From assembly GCF_900491745.1 (NCBI RefSeq), contig NZ_UETR01000042.1:1-27520 (forward strand): a DNA stretch of 27,520 bases. The letters are read 5' to 3'. A program made the position numbers and the translations under genes. The stretch is from Amarolinea aalborgensis. GTDB taxonomy: Bacteria > Chloroflexota > Anaerolineae > SSC4 > Amarolineaceae. Under the pieces are notes generated by a model. The model did not search any database. It had not been told where the DNA came from and was given only the letters and a program-made list of their open reading frames with translations. Below are positions 24,194 to 27,520 of this stretch, piece after piece (within the stretch, counting starts at the first letter, position 1; each line of letters begins with the position of its first letter).

Positions 24194-25077
24194 TGGTTTT
24201 CATCCATCCTGTCCGCCGCCTGGCGAGCCGCCAGGTCGGCATAGATGAGGGTCGTGGCGCGACTGGCATGGCCCAGCGCATGCTGCACTTCCTGCACGTC
24301 GGCCTCACCGCTGGCTAAGCGGTGCATGGCAGATGAATGGCGCAGGATGTGAGGTGTTACGTCCACTTTGATGCCCAACTGATCGGCGTAGGATTTGACA
24401 ATGAGCCACAAGCCCTGGCGTGTCAGGCGCTGGCCGCGATGATTGATGAACAGCGCTTCTTCGCGTTCGATTTTGCTTGCCAGGCGTTGGCGCCCATTCG
24501 CCAGATAGTCGGCCAGTGCACTGACCGCCCGTTCGTTGAGGCGCACGGCGCGAGGGTGCCTGTTGTCATGTTCACAGGCCACCGCGCTGTCGTTCAGATT
24601 GACATCCGCCACATTCAGCGCGGCGATTTCGCTGACGCGCATGCCGGTTGCATATAACAATTCCAATAGCGCGCGATCGCGCAGCGCCTTGGGATGCGAT
24701 GCCTGAGCCGGCGCGGCCAGTAGGCGATCAATGACGGCCTGATCCATGATCTGCGGCGGTACTTTTTTGACGTGGGGCGAGTCAATGAGCACGCTGGGGT
24801 CGCTGCTGATCACCTGGACATCCATCAGATAATGGAAAAATGATTTCACGGCCGCAATTTTGCGGGCAACGCTGGCGACCGCATATTCGCGCTGTTTGAG
24901 GTCAAGCACATAATCAATCAAGTCATCGGTGCTGATATCGCGCCAGGTGGAGGGGACGCCTTCGCGGCGACGGTCTCGAACATAGGCGTAGAATTGGCTC
25001 AAATCGTTATGATAAGCGGCGACGGTGTTTGCGCGATTTTCCTTGTTGGCAAGGAATCGGTCAATTTGTTCTTGCAT
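24190..25077 (-). CDS. Xer-type tyrosine recombinase
   Basis: I choose ATG 25077 because GGAAG lies 6 bp upstream; the open frame can extend 14 codons to a TTG without support. The product is about 295 residues, normal for XerC/XerD. The N-terminal SAM-like domain (NKENRANTVAAYHNDLSQFY) is followed by the catalytic domain: R147 (ATGMRVSEIAAL), H243-x2-R246 (HILRHSSAMH), H270 (LGHAS) and Y279 (TTLIYADL). The usual Lys of the beta-hairpin (GKGNKER) is replaced by His (CEHDNRHPRAVRL). It probably resolves chromosome dimers, or is a domesticated integrase; which one cannot be told, and I give no symbol. Coupled to pnp by an ATGA overlap. Confidence 0.92.
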   Translation of the reverse strand: MQEQIDRFLANKENRANTVAAYHNDLSQFYAYVRDRRREGVPSTWRDISTDDLIDYVLDLKQREYAVASVARKIAAVKSFFHYLMDVQVISSDPSVLIDSPHVKKVPPQIMDQAVIDRLLAAPAQASHPKALRDRALLELLYATGMRVSEIAALNVADVNLNDSAVACEHDNRHPRAVRLNERAVSALADYLANGRQRLASKIEREEALFINHRGQRLTRQGLWLIVKSYADQLGIKVDVTPHILRHSSAMHRLASGEADVQEVQHALGHASRATTLIYADLAARQAADRMDENQ

Positions 25078-25127
25078 GTCGGCTTCCTTTTCTTCCCCTT
25101 CGTTACACTTGCCTGGCAATCATGAAA

Positions 25128-25164
25128 ACGGTGTTGAGGCCCACGCGTGTGGCCCAAACACCGT
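25128..25164 (-). terminator. Strong hairpin between queA and the recombinase gene
   Basis: ACGGTGTT (25128-25135) pairs with AACACCGT (25157-25164), with an inner GGCC/GGCC and CAC/GTG stem around CG. Read on the - strand it ends in CACCGTTTTCAT, a short T run, so it could end the ruvB-queA transcript. It also lies between the candidate recombinase promoter and the recombinase start, so it could act as an attenuator. Confidence 0.6.
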
Positions 25165-25214
25165 CAGGAGTGAGAAGCGGCTTATTGCCACAACCAAAGG
25201 CACTGCCAGGCGGT

Positions 25215-25243
25215 ATTCTACCCCATAACTTGCCATAAACCAA
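25215..25243 (-). promoter_or_regulatory. Candidate promoter for the recombinase-pnp operon
   Basis: On the - strand TTGGTT (25243-25238), a 17-bp spacer and TAGAAT (25220-25215). The transcript would cross the hairpin at 25164-25128 before the ATG at 25077. Confidence 0.45.
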
Positions 25244-25276
25244 AAATCGAAGCGTGAGGTGGGGCGTCTCTCGCCC

Positions 25277-26308
25277 TCACACAAGCAGCATCGCATCGCC
25301 AAAGGAAAAGAACCGGTACCCCTCGCGCACTGCAGCCGCGTAGGCCCGATCAATCAACGGCTTGCCGGCAAAGGCGCTGACGAGCATGAGCAGGGTGGAT
25401 CGCGGCAGGTGAAAATTCGTGATCAATGCATCCACGGCATAGAAGTCTGCGCCGGGCGTCAAAAAGAGGCTGGTCCAGCCGCTGAATGGGCGCAAATCGC
25501 CGATGGCGTTGGATTGGCGGCTGGCCGCTTCAAGTACGCGTACAGCCGTGGTGCCGACCGCCACACAGCGGCCGCCAGCGCGACGGCTGGCGTTGATGGC
25601 GTCGGCGGCTGGTGCGGTCAGTTCGGCCCATTCGCTGTGCATCTGGTGGTCCGCAATCTGTTCCACCTGCAGTGGCCTGAAGGTGTCCAGCCCGATGTGC
25701 AAGGTGACAAAGGCAAAGCGGACGCCCTGCGCCTGCAGGCGTTCGATCAGGGCCGGGGTGAAATGAAGGCCGGCCGTCGGCGCAGCCGCCGAGCCGTGCA
25801 CGCGGGCATAGACCGTTTGGTACCGTTCACGATCGGCCAACGGCGTATGAATGTAAGGCGGCAGGGGCACGTCACCCAGGCGTTCCAATTCTGGCAGAGG
25901 CGGGCGATCGAACTCGATGAGGCGGCTGCCCGCGGGCAGCACGTCTACAATCTTGGCGCGCAAGAGGGGAGCGGCGACCGCAGCCAGTTCGATCACGACG
26001 CCGGGGCGCAAACGATGGCCGCGCACCAACGCTTCCCAACGCACCTCGTTGACCTGGTTGAGCAACAGCAGTTCCACCTGTCCGCCGCTCTCTTTGCGCC
26101 CATGCAGTCGGACGGGCAGGACGCGACTGTCGTTCGCGACCAGGATATCGCCCGCATGCAGATACTCGCCGATATCGGCGAAGGTGCGGTGTTCGAGTTG
26201 GCCGGAGTCGCGGTGAACGACGAGGAGGCGTGAGGCATCCCGCGGCTCAATCGGCGTTTGCGCGATGCGCTCGGCGGGCAGATGGTAATCGAAATCCGAG
26301 GTTTTCAC
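25277..26308 (-). CDS. queA: S-adenosylmethionine:tRNA ribosyltransferase-isomerase
   Basis: A 343-residue protein of full family length. It moves and isomerises the ribose of SAM onto 7-aminomethyl-7-deazaguanine in tRNA to give epoxyqueuosine. Recognisable parts: MKTSDFDYHLPAERIAQTP at the start, RDASRLLVV, DILVANDSRVLPVRL, LPPYIHTPLADRERYQTVYA, GSAAAPTAGLHFT, VTLHIGLDTFRPL, HSEWAEL, AVGTTAVRVLEA, LITNFHLPRSTLLMLVSAFA and YRFFSFGDAMLL. It follows ruvB by 19 bp in the same direction, a common bacterial pairing, so it is cotranscribed and may come under the LexA-type box. Confidence 0.97.
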   Translation of the reverse strand: MKTSDFDYHLPAERIAQTPIEPRDASRLLVVHRDSGQLEHRTFADIGEYLHAGDILVANDSRVLPVRLHGRKESGGQVELLLLNQVNEVRWEALVRGHRLRPGVVIELAAVAAPLLRAKIVDVLPAGSRLIEFDRPPLPELERLGDVPLPPYIHTPLADRERYQTVYARVHGSAAAPTAGLHFTPALIERLQAQGVRFAFVTLHIGLDTFRPLQVEQIADHQMHSEWAELTAPAADAINASRRAGGRCVAVGTTAVRVLEAASRQSNAIGDLRPFSGWTSLFLTPGADFYAVDALITNFHLPRSTLLMLVSAFAGKPLIDRAYAAAVREGYRFFSFGDAMLLV

Positions 26309-26327
26309 GACGTTGTCACACGGCCGC

Positions 26328-27383
26328 CTACTCAGCCTCGGCTGGCAGGTTGTTGACGAAGAGGGAAGCCTGGCTAGTCGTCAGCGTCGCCGGCGGCGTG
26401 AGCCCCAGGTGCTGATAGGCGCGCACGGTGACGGTGCGCCCGCGCGGCGTGCGCTCCAAGAAACCGAGCTGCAGCAAGTAGGGTTCCACGACATCCATGA
26501 TGGTGTCCGATTCCTCGGAAATGGAAGCGCCAATCGTTTCCAGACCAACGGGGCCGCCGCCGAATTTTTCGATGATGGAACGCAGGACCTGGCGATCAAG
26601 ATCATCGAGGCCGAGGTCGTCAATGTCGAGCAGGCGCAGCGCCGCGTCGGTCACGGCCGCGTCAATGGAGCCATCCGCGCGCACTTGCGCATAGTCACGC
26701 ACGCGGCGCAGGAGGCGCAGCGCAATGCGTGGAGTGCCGCGGGCACGCAGGGCAATCTCCTTCGCGCCATCGGTTGAAATCGGCACTTTGAGCAGCGCCG
26801 CGGCGCGGGTGACGATGCTCTCAAGGGCTTCTTTCGTGTAGAAATCGAAGCGGTAGACGGCGCCAAAACGCGCGCGTAGGGGTGAGGTCATCAAGGCCAG
26901 ACGGGTGGTGGCGCCGATCACACTGAAGCGGGGCAGCTTGAGGCGGATGGAACGCGCGCTGGGGCCTTTGCCGATGACGATGTCGAGCGCAAAGTCTTCC
27001 ATCGCGGGATAGAGAATTTCTTCGACCGCGCGACCCAGGCGATGAATCTCATCAATGAAGAGCACATCGCCGCCGCTGAGATTGGTGAGGATGGCGGCCA
27101 GATCGCCGGCGCGCTCGATGACTGGCCCCGCCGTGACCTTGAGGTTGGCGCCCATTTCGTTAGCGATGACGGCGGCCAGCGTGGTCTTGCCCAGGCCAGG
27201 CGGCCCGTAGAGCAGGATGTGATCGAGAGTCTCCTTGCGATGCTTGGCGGCCTCGATGAGAATGCGCAGATTGTCTCGCAGCTTGTCCTGCCCAATCATC
27301 TCGGTCAGGGTGCGCGGTCGCAGAGCCGCGTCGAGTGCTATCTCTTCTGGGCGTTTAGAGGCTGAAATAGTGCGATCGCTCAT
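26328..27383 (-). CDS. ruvB: Holliday junction branch migration ATPase RuvB
   Basis: A 351-residue protein. RuvB is the hexameric motor that moves Holliday junctions with RuvA and hands them to RuvC. It has the typical start LRPRTLTEMIGQDKLRDNL, Walker A GPPGLGKTTLA, Walker B LFIDEIHRL, sensor GATTRLALMTSPLRARFG, the arginine-finger region, ARGTPRIALRLLRRVRDYA and the winged-helix end (FGGGPVGLETIGASISEESD, FLERTPRGR). It is intact and full length. First gene of an operon with queA. The promoter and box upstream suggest SOS control. Confidence 0.98.
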   Translation of the reverse strand: MSDRTISASKRPEEIALDAALRPRTLTEMIGQDKLRDNLRILIEAAKHRKETLDHILLYGPPGLGKTTLAAVIANEMGANLKVTAGPVIERAGDLAAILTNLSGGDVLFIDEIHRLGRAVEEILYPAMEDFALDIVIGKGPSARSIRLKLPRFSVIGATTRLALMTSPLRARFGAVYRFDFYTKEALESIVTRAAALLKVPISTDGAKEIALRARGTPRIALRLLRRVRDYAQVRADGSIDAAVTDAALRLLDIDDLGLDDLDRQVLRSIIEKFGGGPVGLETIGASISEESDTIMDVVEPYLLQLGFLERTPRGRTVTVRAYQHLGLTPPATLTTSQASLFVNNLPAEAE

Positions 27384-27436
27384 GCCTGAATGCTCATCTC
27401 TGGGTGGCGCCGGGCGCCTGTTGGTTGGCGGTTGTC

Positions 27437-27450
27437 CGAACTATTGTTCG
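27437..27450 (-). promoter_or_regulatory. LexA/SOS box (CGAAC-N4-GTTCG)
   Basis: CGAACTATTGTTCG on the + strand is a perfect palindrome with 4-bp spacing. It matches the LexA (DinR/Cheo) box known from Bacillus and Mycobacterium. It lies 5 bp downstream of the -10 of the ruvB promoter, over the expected start site, where a bound repressor would block transcription. Confidence 0.75.
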
Positions 27451-27455
27451 CTCGG

Positions 27456-27484
27456 ATTATACCAAAAGCCGGGAGGAACCCCAA
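27456..27484 (-). promoter_or_regulatory. Sigma-70-type promoter of ruvB-queA
   Basis: On the - strand TTGGGG (27484-27479), a 17-bp spacer and a perfect TATAAT (27461-27456). The start site would be near 27449, giving a leader of about 65 nt. The remaining edge, 27485-27520, shows no gene. Confidence 0.7.
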
Positions 27485-27520
27485 GTTGCTCGCGGCCGCC
27501 GTGGCCGCGCCGCGGTTCGA

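Noticed and set aside
23423..24244. A 273-residue + strand frame opposite pnp
   Set aside because: Antisense to a complete purine nucleoside phosphorylase; no motif of its own.
25259..26233. A 324-residue + strand frame opposite queA
   Set aside because: queA on the other strand is unmistakable along its whole length.
1..27520. tRNA or rRNA genes
   Set aside because: No cloverleaf or rRNA-like stretch was recognised by eye on either strand; not excluded by computation.

Overview
The window looks like a chromosomal segment of a high-GC (by eye about 60-65%) member of the Chloroflexota, probably Anaerolineae or Caldilineae. The basis is the many long Thr-Pro linkers (TPTATATPT type) in exported proteins, very large mosaic secreted proteins, a Tat-type lipoprotein, Shine-Dalgarno starts, and dispersed 'CGCCAAGACGC' intergenic repeats. 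This taxonomic call is inference.

Left part (1-15,868, + strand): four consecutive genes for exported proteins that share building blocks. They are (i) a large mosaic protein whose 5' end lies outside the window, (ii) a small Fn3 + dockerin-like protein, (iii) a giant protein of about 3,130 residues, and (iv) a membrane-anchored Fn3 protein. All carry the same Fn3-like domain followed by a second beta-sandwich. The two big ones also share a C-terminal block with two copies of a 'GWNL...SEIDRW...LPFNNF...GYFVKC' module. A decayed further copy of that module lies just after the giant gene. The most striking element is inside the giant gene: a Ca-binding / HPLVAA / beta-rich segment that reads like the pore-forming component of anthrax-type binary toxins (protective antigen, Vip1, iota-Ib), embedded among adhesin- and envelope-type domains and in lower-GC DNA. 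I see no enzymatic toxin component nearby.

Middle (15,869-19,460): a probable terminator, a degraded C-terminal scrap of a tyrosine recombinase, a duplicated CBS-pair + HEPN-like protein (each half carries an R-[DN]-E-L-x-H motif), and a Tat/lipoprotein-type exported glycosidase-like protein with its own promoter. An intergenic palindromic repeat follows, between convergent genes.

Right part (19,461-27,383, - strand): an ECF sigma factor translationally coupled to a membrane anti-sigma factor with an extracytoplasmic propeller-like domain. Next is an operon of a Xer-type recombinase, purine nucleoside phosphorylase and a two-TM protein. Last is a ruvB-queA operon preceded by a good sigma-70 promoter with a perfect CGAAC-N4-GTTCG LexA-type box just downstream of its -10. 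This half is ordinary housekeeping and regulation; the left half is accessory-like surface or secreted material.
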